Counted from the stretch's first letter, positions 8,388 to 18,395 are shown. The stretch: 38,175 nt of DNA from Candidatus Desulfatibia profunda (GCA_014382665.1 JACNJH010000101.1:1-38175); one strand, 5' to 3'. The notes: a model not told the origin generated them from the letters alone. Made by a program: numbers and translations.

Positions 8388-8595
8388 CCTAACCTGAGCG
8401 TTTCAAATTTTAAGAATGAACGATTTTATATTATTTTAAAGGAATTTTATCGATTTATATTCTTAAAATTTGAAACCCTTCGGGATTGCCGATCTTACCG
8501 CATCTACGGCGTCAGATGCCGTCACGCATAGCCGACTATAGCGAAACGACATCTTCCTTGTATCTACGGCAACCTCGACAATCGCTCAATTTAGG
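8388..8595. mobile_element. 208-bp MITE-like element with 13-bp terminal inverted repeats
   Basis: The ends CCTAACCTGAGCG (8388-8400) and CGCTCAATTTAGG (8583-8595) are inverted repeats matching at 11 of 13. The element has no coding capacity. Both ends recur at 36051-36091 in opposite orientation: 17 of 19 bases at one end and 21 of 22 at the other, with about 169 bp of interior missing there. That shared architecture argues for a repeat family. No target-site duplication is clear. Confidence 0.6.
8400..8476. repeat. Perfect 18-bp inverted repeat inside the MITE-like element
   Basis: GTTTCAAATTTTAAGAAT (8400-8417) is matched exactly by its reverse complement at 8459-8476. The 41-nt interior is AT-rich and contains a smaller CGAT/ATCG pair. 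It would form a long hairpin on either strand. Confidence 0.85.
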
Positions 8596-9000
8596 AAAAA
8601 TATAGATGAAATAGAACCTGTGTGTCAATGATGTTCATCATTAAACCGGATTTCTCAACAGCCGGATTCATTCGGAACAAAATGGCAGGGGAGTTGATTG
8701 AACGCTCCTTAGTATGCCGGATACGATCAAACACTATATCTTGATGATTTATTTTGTTTGACATGCTGGAGCAATTTATTTATATATATGAAATTTAAGC
8801 TAAATTTTATCACTATCAATTTTAAGGGGCGCTCATGGAAAAAACGCTATTCATTTTTAATTGGAAGATAAAAAGCAAAACAAAATATAATAGATAATGC
8901 CATAAACGAAATTCTCAATGGCGGCACACCGCGGAAAATCAAAGCTGAATATTTTTGATAGAAAATTGCTAACCGGTAGCGATTAGAAAAGAGAGCGCAG
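8596..9000. other. AT-rich intergenic region before the histidine kinase
   Basis: No convincing gene. It contains a perfect 7-bp palindrome AATGATG-TT-CATCATT near 8626-8642 and the sigma-70 promoter listed separately. A 20-codon frame at 8835 is too weak to call. Confidence 0.5.
8758..8786 (+). promoter_or_regulatory. Sigma-70 promoter of the hybrid histidine kinase
   Basis: TTGACA (8758-8763), a 17-bp spacer, then TATATA (8781-8786). The elements and spacing are near consensus. It would give a leader of about 200 nt before the kinase start at 9001. Confidence 0.55.
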
Positions 9001-11655
9001 ATGGATGAAAAAAGCAGCAGAGCAGACCGGCCCTTTCCGTTGATGTATTTCAAGAGACGATCCATTTCCAGAAACCTGACCATAAGCCTTTCTCTGGTCG
9101 TATTCTTGGTTATGGGTACAATCCTGACATTCGTATACTCCAAACAGTCCCGGCAGATGCGCCAGGAGATAGAAAATAAGGCCGACGAATGTGTTTGCAT
9201 GATTGCAGAGCTCCTGTCTCTGCCCATGTGGAACTTTGACCGCAAAAATATTGAGCAGGTTTGTTCCGTGTTTGCCCAAAACGAACTGATCGGCAAAATC
9301 AGGATAGTCGATGCCCACGGGCAGCCGCTTTTTGACTTTAATAAAGGTGACAACCAGGATCCCATCGTCAAGAGGGCCAGGAGTATCGAATACCAGGGCC
9401 GGGTCATCGGAAATGCCGAAGTTATGTTCACCCTGGGTGATTACAACAAGAAATTGCTCCTGCTTTTAACCAGTTCGGTCGTGACCCTTGGCGGGTCGAT
9501 TATCGCCATTATCGTCAGCACGGGTTTTTTCTTGGGCCTGTTTTTACGTAAACCCCTGACAGTGCTGCAGCGCAGCATGGACCTGGTGGCCCAGGGCGAT
9601 TATTCCTATGGGTTCGAAAAAATTCGTCAGATGGAATTGGCCGGGATCGCCAAGCGATTCAGCCAGATGGCTGAAAACATTCAGACCAGGGAAACGGCCC
9701 TGCAGAACATAAACACCGAACTCCAGGATGAGATCGGCGAACGTCAACGTGCGGAGAAAGCGCTGCGGCAGAGCGAAGAAAAGTACAGATTTTTAGTGAT
9801 GAACCTTCCGGGTATTGTTTACAGGGGATTCAAAGACTGGTCTGTGGAGTTCATTGATGAGAAGATCGAGCTGTTAACCGGTTATCCAATGGAAGAATTT
9901 AACTCCAAAGGAGTGAAGTGGTCCGATTTAATTGTTGCACAAGATATTGAGATTGTAAAAGAAAAATTTATTCATGCCATCAAAACGGATCGGTCGTATA
10001 TAAGGGAATATCGGATCAGAACCAATTCCGGAAATATTCTCTGGATCCGGGATAGAGGGCAGATCGTCCGTGACGAAAGCGGCGAGATTGAATACGTGAG
10101 CGGCGTTTTTTTCGATATTACCGACCGCATGCAGGCCGACCAGGAACGTATCCGTCTGGCGACCGCCGTCGAACAGGCTGCGGAGAGCGTTATTATTTCC
10201 GACAGACCCGGAACCATCCAGTATGTCAATCCTGCCTTCGAGCGGCTCAGCGGGTTCCGTCGCGAAGAGATCGTGGGCCATAACTTCCGCATTCTAAAAA
10301 GCGACCGCCATGACGAGATTTTTTACAAAAAAATGTGGGGGATTATCTCGCGGGGGGATGTCTGGCAGGGCCATATCGTCAACACCATGAAGGATGGTAC
10401 CCTGCGCGAATTCGAGACAACCATCTCACCTGTTTTGGACAGTTCCGGTGTGATCGTTAACTTTGTTTCCGTCAATCGCGATGTCACCCAGGTAGTCGCG
10501 CTTGAAGCCCAGCTTCGCCACGTCCAGAAGATGCAAGTCGTCGGAACCCTGGCCGGCGGCATCGCCCATGACTTCAACAACCTGCTGCAAGCCATTCAGG
10601 GGTATGCCGAACTGCTGCTCTTGGGCAAGGAGCGTGATGAATCCGGCCAGCGGGAGCTGCAGGAGATCTTCAAAGCCACGCAAAGAGGCGCAGAATTGAC
10701 CCAGCAACTGCTCACTTTCGGCCGCAAGATAGAGAGCAAAAGGCGACCCCTTGATCTTAACAAACGGATAAGGGAAGTGAAAAACTTGTTGGAGCGCACC
10801 ATTCCCAAGATGATCAAGATAGAACTTTATCTGGCTGAAAATCTAAATTTTGTCGATGCCGATCCGGTCCAGATGGAGCAGATCCTCATGAACCTGGCCC
10901 TCAATGCCAAAGACGCCATGCCTGATGGGGGCGAACTGGTCATCGAGACGGAAAATGTGATCTTGGATCAAGAATACTGCAAGACCCATTTAGGAGCAGT
11001 CCCCGGAAAATTCGTGCTGTTGAGCATCTCGGATACCGGCGAGGGCATGGATAAAGAAACACTTGAGCACATCTTCGAACCCTTTTTTACTACCAAGGAG
11101 GTCGGCAAGGGAACCGGTCTTGGCCTGGCCATGATCTACGGCATTGTTAAAAATCACGAAGGCTTTATCATGTGTTACAGCGAGCCGGGCGAGGGGACGA
11201 CGTTTAAGATTTATCTGCCGGTAATTGCATCATCGGAAGCAGCCAGCGAAACCAAGGCGCCGGCAGGAGAAATCAAAGGCGGCTGCGAGACCATCTTGCT
11301 GGTGGACGATGAGAAAACCATCCGTGATATTGGCAAGCAGATCCTTGAAACGTATGGCTACACGGTTCTCACGGCTGCCGACGGAGAGACTGCCTTGGAA
11401 CTTTACCGGAAGGAACAGGAACGGATCGAACTGGTCCTTCTGGATCTGATTATGCCTGGAATGGGAGGCCGAAAATGTCTCGAAGAGCTTCTCAAGCTAA
11501 ACTCCCGGGCAAAGATTGTTATCATTACCGGTTATTCGATGAACGGCCCTGCAAAGGAAGTTCTCAAAAGCGGTCCAAAGGGTTTGATCAACAAGCCGTA
11601 TGACATGGGGCAGATGCTTGAAAAAGTCCGGAAAGTTTTGGATGAAAAGCTCTAG
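9001..11655 (+). CDS. Membrane-bound hybrid sensor histidine kinase (PAS-PAS-HisKA-HATPase-REC)
   Basis: An 884-residue two-component sensor. A first membrane helix (about residues 24-48), a periplasmic domain of roughly 100 residues and a second helix (about 152-183) are followed by a HAMP-like linker, a coiled coil, two PAS domains (about 255-375 and 385-500), the HisKA H-box GGIAHDFNN with H523, the HATPase boxes ([29 protein letters not shown]) and a C-terminal receiver domain with D769/D770, phospho-acceptor D815 and K865. The PAS-linked kinase with an attached receiver is common in Desulfobacterota. No partner regulator lies beside it. It converges on the second PrkA-like gene with a 19-bp gap. 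Confidence 0.93.
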   Translation: MDEKSSRADRPFPLMYFKRRSISRNLTISLSLVVFLVMGTILTFVYSKQSRQMRQEIENKADECVCMIAELLSLPMWNFDRKNIEQVCSVFAQNELIGKIRIVDAHGQPLFDFNKGDNQDPIVKRARSIEYQGRVIGNAEVMFTLGDYNKKLLLLLTSSVVTLGGSIIAIIVSTGFFLGLFLRKPLTVLQRSMDLVAQGDYSYGFEKIRQMELAGIAKRFSQMAENIQTRETALQNINTELQDEIGERQRAEKALRQSEEKYRFLVMNLPGIVYRGFKDWSVEFIDEKIELLTGYPMEEFNSKGVKWSDLIVAQDIEIVKEKFIHAIKTDRSYIREYRIRTNSGNILWIRDRGQIVRDESGEIEYVSGVFFDITDRMQADQERIRLATAVEQAAESVIISDRPGTIQYVNPAFERLSGFRREEIVGHNFRILKSDRHDEIFYKKMWGIISRGDVWQGHIVNTMKDGTLREFETTISPVLDSSGVIVNFVSVNRDVTQVVALEAQLRHVQKMQVVGTLAGGIAHDFNNLLQAIQGYAELLLLGKERDESGQRELQEIFKATQRGAELTQQLLTFGRKIESKRRPLDLNKRIREVKNLLERTIPKMIKIELYLAENLNFVDADPVQMEQILMNLALNAKDAMPDGGELVIETENVILDQEYCKTHLGAVPGKFVLLSISDTGEGMDKETLEHIFEPFFTTKEVGKGTGLGLAMIYGIVKNHEGFIMCYSEPGEGTTFKIYLPVIASSEAASETKAPAGEIKGGCETILLVDDEKTIRDIGKQILETYGYTVLTAADGETALELYRKEQERIELVLLDLIMPGMGGRKCLEELLKLNSRAKIVIITGYSMNGPAKEVLKSGPKGLINKPYDMGQMLEKVRKVLDEKL

Positions 11656-11674
11656 CAGTTTTCAAAATAACGTA

Positions 11675-13324
11675 TTACATTGAAAATTTTTTGGCCAGGT
11701 CGTTGTCAATCACGTAGATGCAGACTTCCTTGGCGCCTTCTCTTTCGGATTCGCTTAAAATCTTTCGTCGGCGTTTGGCCGTGAATCCCTTACGGTTTTC
11801 TTCGGAAAGCCACGGGGGGATATGTCCCGCGTAGATTTCCATCTTGAGCAGCAGAAGGTTCTCATCGCAGAACAAACGGTATTTTTTCGGATCGTCGATC
11901 CATTCCAACAGGGTCTCGGACCGGCTTTCCAGGCGGGAAGAGATAATTACGCGGGCAAAATTATGAAGCACTCGGGGTAAAAAAGTTTCGTCGATATGTT
12001 TGCCGAAAATATTGCGGTAAATATCAACCTCGGTGTTGAGGTCCAGAACATAAGGGATATGGATATATTCGATCCGGTCTGAAAAGCTCTGAATATCCTG
12101 GATGTTTTTTTTATCTTCCGGGTTCATGAGGGCTATCAGAAGTGAATTCACGTTTTCTTCGATATCTTCCACCTTGTGAACCCCTTCGCTGATAATGTTA
12201 TGCAGTTCTATCAGCCGTTCGATATTGTTCGACTTGATGTCCATGAGGGCGTAAATGCCGTTGTTGGTTTTAGCGTATTGGGAGAAAATGTATCTGACCT
12301 TGTTGCTGTCCCTGAGCAGTCCGTTAATCCGGCTCTGGAGCATGGGATTGCTCATAATGTTCTGGCGCAGGGGTTTATCGCCGGGGTTGAAAACGCTGAT
12401 GCCTTCTCCTAATCGCCGGTTGAATTGGTATGGGCGGGCATACAGCATCCTGATTACTTCCTGCGGGCTTTTCAGCCGGTTTAACAGGGCCCAGTAGATG
12501 GAGTTGCAGATGGTGCACGGGGGCTGCCTGAAGACCCAGTCATATTCTTTTTCAGTGAAAAGTTTCCATTTGAATTCGTCATTTAACAGCAGGTCGTCAA
12601 AAAACGTGCGGCGGTAATGCTTGGGGATCATGAGAATGGGATGATCATGGCTGGGACAGGGGACCTCGATATATGCGCCGGTAAAATGTGGTGAAAACGG
12701 ATCAAAAGAATCGGCATACTTGCCGCGTGGAAAAGACGGCTCAACGTCTTCAACCTCGGATCTGATTCCTGCCCGCGGCCAGTCATCTGAAAGCTGAATC
12801 CCGCTGTCGTATATTGGAGCGGGCTCGTGTTCTGCAAATGTGTCCAAAAGATTGCGGTCAAGTCTCCAGACGGCTTCATAGCGCAAACCCTGCTCGGTTT
12901 TGGTATATTCCTCGAATTTCAAAAGCAGGTTGTTCAGAAAGGTGCTCTTTCCGCATCCGGGAGGGCCGTCAAAAATATAAATCATATTTTGCTGTGCCCC
13001 GCGTTTCATGGCTTCGACATGATTCATCAGACGGTTGGCAAAGAGCCGGTCTGCGAAAAAGGGGTGGTCCGTGCCTTCAACGAAAAGCGAGCAGCAATCG
13101 TAGTTGACAAAATGGATTGATTCCGGATCATCCGGATATTCATCCGTCCCTTCTTTGACGTAGCTCTTGATCATGTCATGAAAGACCTGAAATACATTGC
13201 GCATGACGGCGGCCGGATTTTTTGCCAAAATCAGGAGAAATTCCTCGAAAGGAATCACCGGTTGCTGGTGTCGCTCCCTCATGCTGCGATCAAAATTAAG
13301 CATAGCCTTTTTTGCTTGTTCCAT
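11675..13324 (-). CDS. PrkA-like AAA+ ATPase, second paralogue of the operon
   Basis: A 549-residue protein related to the PrkA (YeaG) AAA+ ATPase/kinase group. Walker A is GPPGCGKST at about 117-125, within the same surroundings as PrkA (a membrane-less AAA core, long helical inserts). Later blocks such as LMDIKSNNIERLIELHNIISEG and SDRIEYIHIPYVLDLNTEVDIYRNIFG resemble the PrkA sensor region, where a similar segment reads DRVYIVKVPYCL in E. coli. A Cys pair (PPCTIC) precedes the middle domain. It is the last gene of the PrkA-DUF444-SpoVR operon, 20 bp after SpoVR. Its difference from the first PrkA suggests a specialised partner rather than a spare copy; that is inference. Confidence 0.75.
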   Translation of the reverse strand: MEQAKKAMLNFDRSMRERHQQPVIPFEEFLLILAKNPAAVMRNVFQVFHDMIKSYVKEGTDEYPDDPESIHFVNYDCCSLFVEGTDHPFFADRLFANRLMNHVEAMKRGAQQNMIYIFDGPPGCGKSTFLNNLLLKFEEYTKTEQGLRYEAVWRLDRNLLDTFAEHEPAPIYDSGIQLSDDWPRAGIRSEVEDVEPSFPRGKYADSFDPFSPHFTGAYIEVPCPSHDHPILMIPKHYRRTFFDDLLLNDEFKWKLFTEKEYDWVFRQPPCTICNSIYWALLNRLKSPQEVIRMLYARPYQFNRRLGEGISVFNPGDKPLRQNIMSNPMLQSRINGLLRDSNKVRYIFSQYAKTNNGIYALMDIKSNNIERLIELHNIISEGVHKVEDIEENVNSLLIALMNPEDKKNIQDIQSFSDRIEYIHIPYVLDLNTEVDIYRNIFGKHIDETFLPRVLHNFARVIISSRLESRSETLLEWIDDPKKYRLFCDENLLLLKMEIYAGHIPPWLSEENRKGFTAKRRRKILSESEREGAKEVCIYVIDNDLAKKFSM

Positions 13325-13344
13325 GGCACAAATCCATCAATTAG

Positions 13345-14892
13345 CTAGATGACTTCACGTGAGAGTTGCCGGTCTTTCATGGTATAGACGACCCGCTGCC
13401 ATTCTATTTCAGGTTCTTTTTGCCTGTCCGGTTGCATCTTGGTGAAATCGGCAAAAGCTCCGGGTGTCTGATCGGGCGAAACGGAAACGACTTCACTGGT
13501 TTCCAACTGAACCGGACCTCCCCATAAATATTCGATCCCCATCATGGTATTGGCAATGAATTCCTTTACCAGCGGTTTTCCTTCAAAACGGTGAACAAGG
13601 TAGAGATGATGGTCAACGCTTTTCTCAGGATCCACCTCGATCTGCGGGGGGTGATACAAGGCATCTTCAATCATTCGGCGAAAGTCCTGCGCCTTTCGGC
13701 TTTTGACAAAATATTCCCATACCATCCGCTGGGTGTTCAATCGTTTGCCGGCCACAAACAGGTTGCAGTGGGTCATAAAATCCTGATCAAGAAACGTGTG
13801 AACAAACATGGAATCACAGAAGTTTTCACGAACCTTGAAGATAAACTCCCGTCCCTTGCCGGTGGAGGCGTCATATTTTTCCCGCTGGTTCGCGTCCGCA
13901 AGGCGCTGGAATTCATAGGCGAGTTTTCCCTTTTCGGCCATTTCTTCGATGTAGTAGAACAGGCGCATTCCCAAAGCATAGGGGTTCAATCCCACGCGGG
14001 GTAATGCCGTGACCCTGGAATTGACCCGTGCGAATTCCACTTCATGCCCCTGAATGCGTTCGTCCTGGAGAAAAAGCGTTTCGTGCCAGAAACTGGCCCA
14101 GCCTTCATTCATGATTTTGGTTCGGATCTGTGGTTGAAAAAACAGGGATGTGTTGCGCACCACCTGCATCACCGTTTTCATCCAGTTGTTTTTTTCCTTG
14201 TTCAAAAATTCGGAATGTTCCATTAAAAATTGGATCAGGTCTTTTTTACGGAGGGTTTTATTGTAGCGCTCGATTTCCTTGATGTATTCATTAATTTTGA
14301 CGTTTTCAACGGACTGTAAAAACACGTCGAAGTAAAAATCGCGTCGTCGGGAGCGGTCAGGTGTCTGCGGCCGGTTGAACTGCGAAAGTTCGCCATGGTA
14401 TCCGACGAGGTTGTCAATCCCCCGCGCGAACTCAATCACGTAATCCACCCATCGGCCTTTTTCGGATCTGAGCCTGGCGATCACCCGTTTATCTGCAAGG
14501 GCCTGCCCCGTGAAGTCATATTCCCAGGTATGTCGAAAAAACAGATTGTTTTGAAAAAAATCGATGTGCGCCAGAACATGGTAGAAAATCATTACGTTCA
14601 GCCAGTCCGGGTTGTTGTCATTGTAAAATGAAATGGCCGGTCGGGTGTTAATGACGGTTTCATAAGGATTATCGGGGTATAGTTCGTACCGGCCTTTTTC
14701 GCGAAGGACTTCCACATCGTGCACCCAGTAGTCGTAAAGGGTCGGAATCATCAGCTTCGGCGAGATTTCCAATAAGTCGCGGTTGGTTACAATGTATTCC
14801 AAAGTTTCATCCTGAAACCGCAAACCGGCCGCGCGGGCCCTGACCTTGCATCCTTCCATGATATTCTTGGTATGTTGATCGATGAGTTCCAT
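13345..14892 (-). CDS. spoVR: SpoVR family protein
   Basis: A 515-residue homologue of B. subtilis SpoVR and E. coli YcgB (510 residues). Diagnostic blocks are HVLAHIDFFQNNLFFRHTWEYDF, matching the family's HACYGHNSFFKNNYLF region, and IMNEGWASFWHETLFL, matching VMNEGWATFWHYTI; the latter has the HxxxH-like metal-protease look but no proven activity. In many bacteria the gene travels with prkA and the DUF444 gene, which are linked to stationary-phase and stress physiology. Here it sits in that exact company, 41 bp after the DUF444 gene. The gene appears intact. Confidence 0.93.
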   Translation of the reverse strand: MELIDQHTKNIMEGCKVRARAAGLRFQDETLEYIVTNRDLLEISPKLMIPTLYDYWVHDVEVLREKGRYELYPDNPYETVINTRPAISFYNDNNPDWLNVMIFYHVLAHIDFFQNNLFFRHTWEYDFTGQALADKRVIARLRSEKGRWVDYVIEFARGIDNLVGYHGELSQFNRPQTPDRSRRRDFYFDVFLQSVENVKINEYIKEIERYNKTLRKKDLIQFLMEHSEFLNKEKNNWMKTVMQVVRNTSLFFQPQIRTKIMNEGWASFWHETLFLQDERIQGHEVEFARVNSRVTALPRVGLNPYALGMRLFYYIEEMAEKGKLAYEFQRLADANQREKYDASTGKGREFIFKVRENFCDSMFVHTFLDQDFMTHCNLFVAGKRLNTQRMVWEYFVKSRKAQDFRRMIEDALYHPPQIEVDPEKSVDHHLYLVHRFEGKPLVKEFIANTMMGIEYLWGGPVQLETSEVVSVSPDQTPGAFADFTKMQPDRQKEPEIEWQRVVYTMKDRQLSREVI

Positions 14893-14933
14893 TTATTCCA
14901 ACATTGAGAATCTGGTCCTTTGGGCCTGAGTCT

Positions 14934-15845
14934 TTATTCGCTGATGAGTTTTTTAATACCTTCGATCAGGCGCGGCTCGTCGGCATCTTCGTTGATGGTA
15001 TCGAGCCGGATTAATTTCGGTTTTTGCTTCAGCAATCCGGAGTTGTTCAGGTATCTTTCCACGGCAGTGTTATTGAGCGAACCGCTGGTGTGTTCAGCAA
15101 TGGTGATTCCGACCCGGGCGGCATAGGTCAGCATCGTCTCCAGTTCCGGCAAGGCTTCTTTGCCCTCGGTGTCCCAGTCGTCGCCGTCGGTACCGTGGAA
15201 AACATATATATTGTAATCTTGGATCAGGTTTTCGTTTTTGACGATTTGGTTGACAAACCGGTAGGCCGAAGCCACCTGTGTGCCGCCGGCGACCCTTAAA
15301 TTATAATAGGTGTAAAAATCAGGGACCTCCTTGGCCTCGGTATCATGGAGGATAAAACGGGTTTCAACCTGCCGGGCGTACTGGTAGAGCAGCCAGCTGT
15401 AAATCAAGACGTGCTGGGTCACCACCACTTCGGTGGCTTTGCCGATCATGGAGCCGGAATAATCCCGCAAAAAGAAGATCATGGCCTGGGATTCGTAATC
15501 CTTTTCGCGCGAGAGAATCCGGTAGATTTTGTCGGCGGGCGAAATTAAAAAACGGGACGGATCGATGTCGCCCGGATCCGGCAGGTTACCCAGGTGGATA
15601 TTGGTTTCAACAATTTTTCTGAGGGTGGCTTTTTTATCCAGATGCTGGCCGAATCCGCGGTGTCTGTCGGTCAGGTCATAGGTGTAGCGGGTAAGCGCTC
15701 GCTTTTTGCCCTTGTCCTTGAGGTTGGGAAGCTCAAATTTTTCCGTGAGAATTTTACCCAGATCATAGGCACTCGACTCTATTTCATGGGGACTGTCTTC
15801 TCCCTGGCCGGGTCCGGCTCCGCCGCTCTGCTCCGGCGCGCGCAC
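14934..15845 (-). CDS. DUF444 (YeaH/YhbH) protein, C-terminal part after an in-frame stop
   Basis: Residues cover the vWA-like C-terminal domain of the DUF444 family: IFFLRDYSGSM (the MIDAS-type DxSGS), RFILHDTEAKEV, VAGGTQVASAY and FHGTDGDDWDTEG all have counterparts in E. coli YeaH (FCLMDVSGSM, IRHHTQAKEV, ETGGTIVSSAL, AASDGDNWADD). It lies in the same frame as 15849-16388, separated only by TAA at 15849-15851 and one codon. The GTG at 15845 is the first start after that stop but has no ribosome binding site at a proper distance (an AAGGAG lies about 18 nt away). It is therefore most likely the second half of one broken gene, unless translation restarts or reads through. Confidence 0.85.
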   Translation of the reverse strand: MRAPEQSGGAGPGQGEDSPHEIESSAYDLGKILTEKFELPNLKDKGKKRALTRYTYDLTDRHRGFGQHLDKKATLRKIVETNIHLGNLPDPGDIDPSRFLISPADKIYRILSREKDYESQAMIFFLRDYSGSMIGKATEVVVTQHVLIYSWLLYQYARQVETRFILHDTEAKEVPDFYTYYNLRVAGGTQVASAYRFVNQIVKNENLIQDYNIYVFHGTDGDDWDTEGKEALPELETMLTYAARVGITIAEHTSGSLNNTAVERYLNNSGLLKQKPKLIRLDTINEDADEPRLIEGIKKLISE

Positions 15846-15848
15846 CGG

Positions 15849-16388
15849 TTATTCACCGATGATCTCTCCTTCTTCTCCCTCTCCGGATCCGCCCAATTGC
15901 CCGTCTTCTTCCGGAGGCCTGCGCAAGCGATCGTGAATGAATTTTTCCTCCACCGTGGTCGGCACCACAACGATTTTGTCTTTGCCGCTTCTGCCGGGTT
16001 TGACCATCCGGCCCACGCGTATTTTTTTGGGGAATCCGTCTTTTTCTCTCTGTTTATCCTTTTCCAGCAATTCATCGATGCTGCGCAGGCAACTGATATA
16101 GGTTCCGACGGGTCTGGGCATGTCCTGCAATTGCATCAGGTCGTGGTGGTCGTAAACATTTTTGGGACCGTCGGGCAAAAACTCGATACCGGCTTCACGT
16201 TGTGATACCCTGTCTTGGGGAAAGTCATGGAAGTCTTCGGCGTAAAGCTCCTTTTCGATATTCTGCGCCTGTTCCGGCGTCAGACCGCCGGCTTTTAAGG
16301 CATGGTAATATTCAAGCAGTTTGCGGTTCATGCTGTTGACCTTCAATTTGTCCGGCAGAGCACCAAGAGCCACGATTTGCGGGTGCAT
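15849..16388 (-). CDS. DUF444 (YeaH/YhbH) protein, N-terminal part ending at a premature TAA
   Basis: A 179-codon frame that runs straight into the DUF444 C-terminal half. It contains the basic block KIRVGRMVKPGRSGKDKIVVVP and the Gly/Glu-rich linker (GGSGEGEEGE) typical of this family before its conserved core. The start may be ATG 16331 (KVNS-MNRKLLEYY), which has AAGG 9 nt upstream, instead of ATG 16388, which has none. The joined frame would be about 465-483 residues, close to the family's 400-430. A CAA-to-TAA change would explain the stop. An inverted repeat (16418-16509) lies just upstream. Confidence 0.75.
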   Translation of the reverse strand: MHPQIVALGALPDKLKVNSMNRKLLEYYHALKAGGLTPEQAQNIEKELYAEDFHDFPQDRVSQREAGIEFLPDGPKNVYDHHDLMQLQDMPRPVGTYISCLRSIDELLEKDKQREKDGFPKKIRVGRMVKPGRSGKDKIVVVPTTVEEKFIHDRLRRPPEEDGQLGGSGEGEEGEIIGE

Positions 16389-16417
16389 TACCGGTTGTTA
16401 ATAGCTTTCAAAGCCTT

Positions 16418-16509
16418 TTGGTGTCAGGTTTCAGGTGTCAGTAAAAAGAAACGCATTAGCTGAGCGAAGCATCCGCTAAGGATAAACCTGAACACTGACA
16501 CCTGGCACC
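16418..16509. repeat. Imperfect inverted repeat between prkA and the DUF444 gene
   Basis: GGTGTCAGGTTTCAGGTGTC on the left faces the reverse of ACCTGAACACTGACACCTGG on the right; about 13 of the first 15 bases pair. A nested TTAGC/GCTAA pair sits in the middle. It reads like a short non-coding repeat inserted in the operon. It may act as an attenuating hairpin. Confidence 0.6.
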
Positions 16510-16526
16510 CGAATACGAGGTTTTCG

Positions 16527-18395
16527 CTACTTCTCGTCTTCCTGCGTGCAGAAATATTCGATCGTCTTCTGGGCACATGTTCTGCAGTAGCCAAGCTTGG
16601 TGAGCATGGTGTTGATCATGCGGTCGTAAAGCTTCTGATTTTCTTCGTTGGTACGATTGGCCAGCGCTCCGATCAGACTGCCGGCACCGGCGATATCCGA
16701 CTTGAGCCGGACATCGGTGACCGCTTTGACCAGTTCCAGGTTGTCCATAAAATCATAATTCGGATTCACGGAGATTTTCTGGCCGTATATTTTTCGAATG
16801 GACGTTCTGAACGATTCGCATTGTTCGATAGTTTTGAGTCCCAAGCGTTCTTCAACACTTTTGATGTAACGTTCATCGACCTTCAAGGCTTTCAGTTCCC
16901 CGGTTTGCGGGTTCTTGTATTTCCACATTTTGTCGGGACCCAAATTTTCAGCGTCAATGCCGATAATCATGTTGACATAATTCATGACGTCTTTTCGAAT
17001 CGCCAGGGGTTCATCCATGTATGCGTTGAACATCTCGGTCATGATGCGTTCCCGGTACAATCCTTTGGCAATCTTAAGGTCTTCTATGTATTTGATCCGG
17101 TCATTGGCATCGGTCACATAGTCCAGCACAATCCGTTCCAGCGCCTTGAAAATGTCATAGGCAAACATGCATTTGCCTTCATTGGTTTCGGAACTTTCGA
17201 TCAGCAGTTGGATGGCTCGGCTGAGGTTGCGCTGGCCAAGACCCTTTTGGCCGAAGCGTTGGATGATATCCGGGTTTTGGTTGAGCGTGTCGATGACTTC
17301 GGCAAGGGTCTTGATGCTTTTTTCACCGGCCACTTCGCCGGCGGCCAGTTTCATGGTTTCAATGGGCGTCAGTTTTTCAGACTTTGGAAGCCGGGTCAGA
17401 ACCACGCCCACGGAGGCCGCGTAATTCAGGTTGGGATCCTGGTGGAGATTTTCCCGGGTCAGGGTGGTTCTGGCTTCGCTGCCGATGGTGTACGCCGTGA
17501 GATCTTTCTGCAGTTTGTAATTGGTATTATGCGAAATGTAGGAGATTCGACATCGGTCTACAATGGGTGCTTCTTCCTTTTCGGCTAAAAACCGGTTGAA
17601 TTCCATATTGTTGCTGGTGGCGACGATCAGGGTGTCGATGGGCCATTTAAAGCCGTCGATTTCAATAGTTCGGTTTTGGATGACGCCCAGGTAAACCTGA
17701 ACCAGGTCTTTTTTGTTTTTGAAGATTTCGTCGCTGAAGTGAATGCCGCCGCCGGCGACACGCGCCAAGGCCCCTCGTCTTAGATCGAAACGGTAAGGAT
17801 TGTTGGTGTCGGTGATGTGGAGCAGCCTCTGGATGGACTCCTCTCCTAAAAGATCGACGGACGAAGACGTGATCTTGTCCTTGGCAGGATATTTGCCTGT
17901 GACGGTTCCGAGGCTTTCGGTCAGCGGCACCGGTAAGATCTCAACGAATTTGAGCATTTCATCGATCTGGTTGTCCGTATAAGTCCGGATATTGTTCCAG
18001 ATGTATCCGCTGCAGGCTCCCATGGGACGGTAATTATCGTAAAACGTTTCTATCTGGGCATCGGAAAACCCGATCTCTTTGGCCAGAACCGCCTTGTTTT
18101 CATCCGGATCTTCAAACAGATTCATCGCCAGGATCATAGGATCCTCGTAGGTTTGAGATTCGATGGAGGTGATTCTGCCGTAATTGCCCAATTTCCCCAG
18201 ATTGATGAAATTGAACGTGTATTTGCGATTCGTTTCTCTGGCAAGGAAAGCGCGATACTTGTTGCACAGAAATTCGATCAAAAAGGTTTTCCCGTTACCG
18301 GGTTCACCTACCAGCACATATGCCATTTCGGCCGAAGATCCGCACTCGGCCGCATCCTTGACATATGAGACAAAACTGTTGATCTCGTCATACAT
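16527..18395 (-). CDS. prkA: PrkA family serine protein kinase / AAA+ ATPase (lacks its N-terminus because of an in-frame TGA)
   Basis: Homologue of PrkA/YeaG, an AAA+ protein with reported serine kinase or protease activity. Visible features are Walker A GEPGNGKT (about residues 30-37), the Walker B-like HFSDEIFKNKK, TLIVATSNNMEFN (sensor 1 with Asn) and VDRCRISYI. A Cys pair (CRTC) lies near the C-terminus. The listed frame starts at ATG 18395, but the same frame continues upstream for 64 codons to ATG 18587, which has a strong GGGAGGT ribosome site; only a TGA at 18450-18452 intervenes. ATG 18395 itself has no good ribosome site. With the upstream part the length would be about 686, near E. 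coli PrkA (644). It is the first gene of the operon. Confidence 0.9.
   Translation of the reverse strand: MYDEINSFVSYVKDAAECGSSAEMAYVLVGEPGNGKTFLIEFLCNKYRAFLARETNRKYTFNFINLGKLGNYGRITSIESQTYEDPMILAMNLFEDPDENKAVLAKEIGFSDAQIETFYDNYRPMGACSGYIWNNIRTYTDNQIDEMLKFVEILPVPLTESLGTVTGKYPAKDKITSSSVDLLGEESIQRLLHITDTNNPYRFDLRRGALARVAGGGIHFSDEIFKNKKDLVQVYLGVIQNRTIEIDGFKWPIDTLIVATSNNMEFNRFLAEKEEAPIVDRCRISYISHNTNYKLQKDLTAYTIGSEARTTLTRENLHQDPNLNYAASVGVVLTRLPKSEKLTPIETMKLAAGEVAGEKSIKTLAEVIDTLNQNPDIIQRFGQKGLGQRNLSRAIQLLIESSETNEGKCMFAYDIFKALERIVLDYVTDANDRIKYIEDLKIAKGLYRERIMTEMFNAYMDEPLAIRKDVMNYVNMIIGIDAENLGPDKMWKYKNPQTGELKALKVDERYIKSVEERLGLKTIEQCESFRTSIRKIYGQKISVNPNYDFMDNLELVKAVTDVRLKSDIAGAGSLIGALANRTNEENQKLYDRMINTMLTKLGYCRTCAQKTIEYFCTQEDEK

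Noticed and set aside
8835-8897. 20-codon frame before the histidine kinase
   Set aside because: AT-rich, Lys/Asn-biased and without family features; the GGGG before it is a poor ribosome site.
16821-17588. Long open frame on the plus strand, antisense to prkA
   Set aside because: Low-quality composition, no ribosome site and no domain; it is a codon-bias shadow of prkA.
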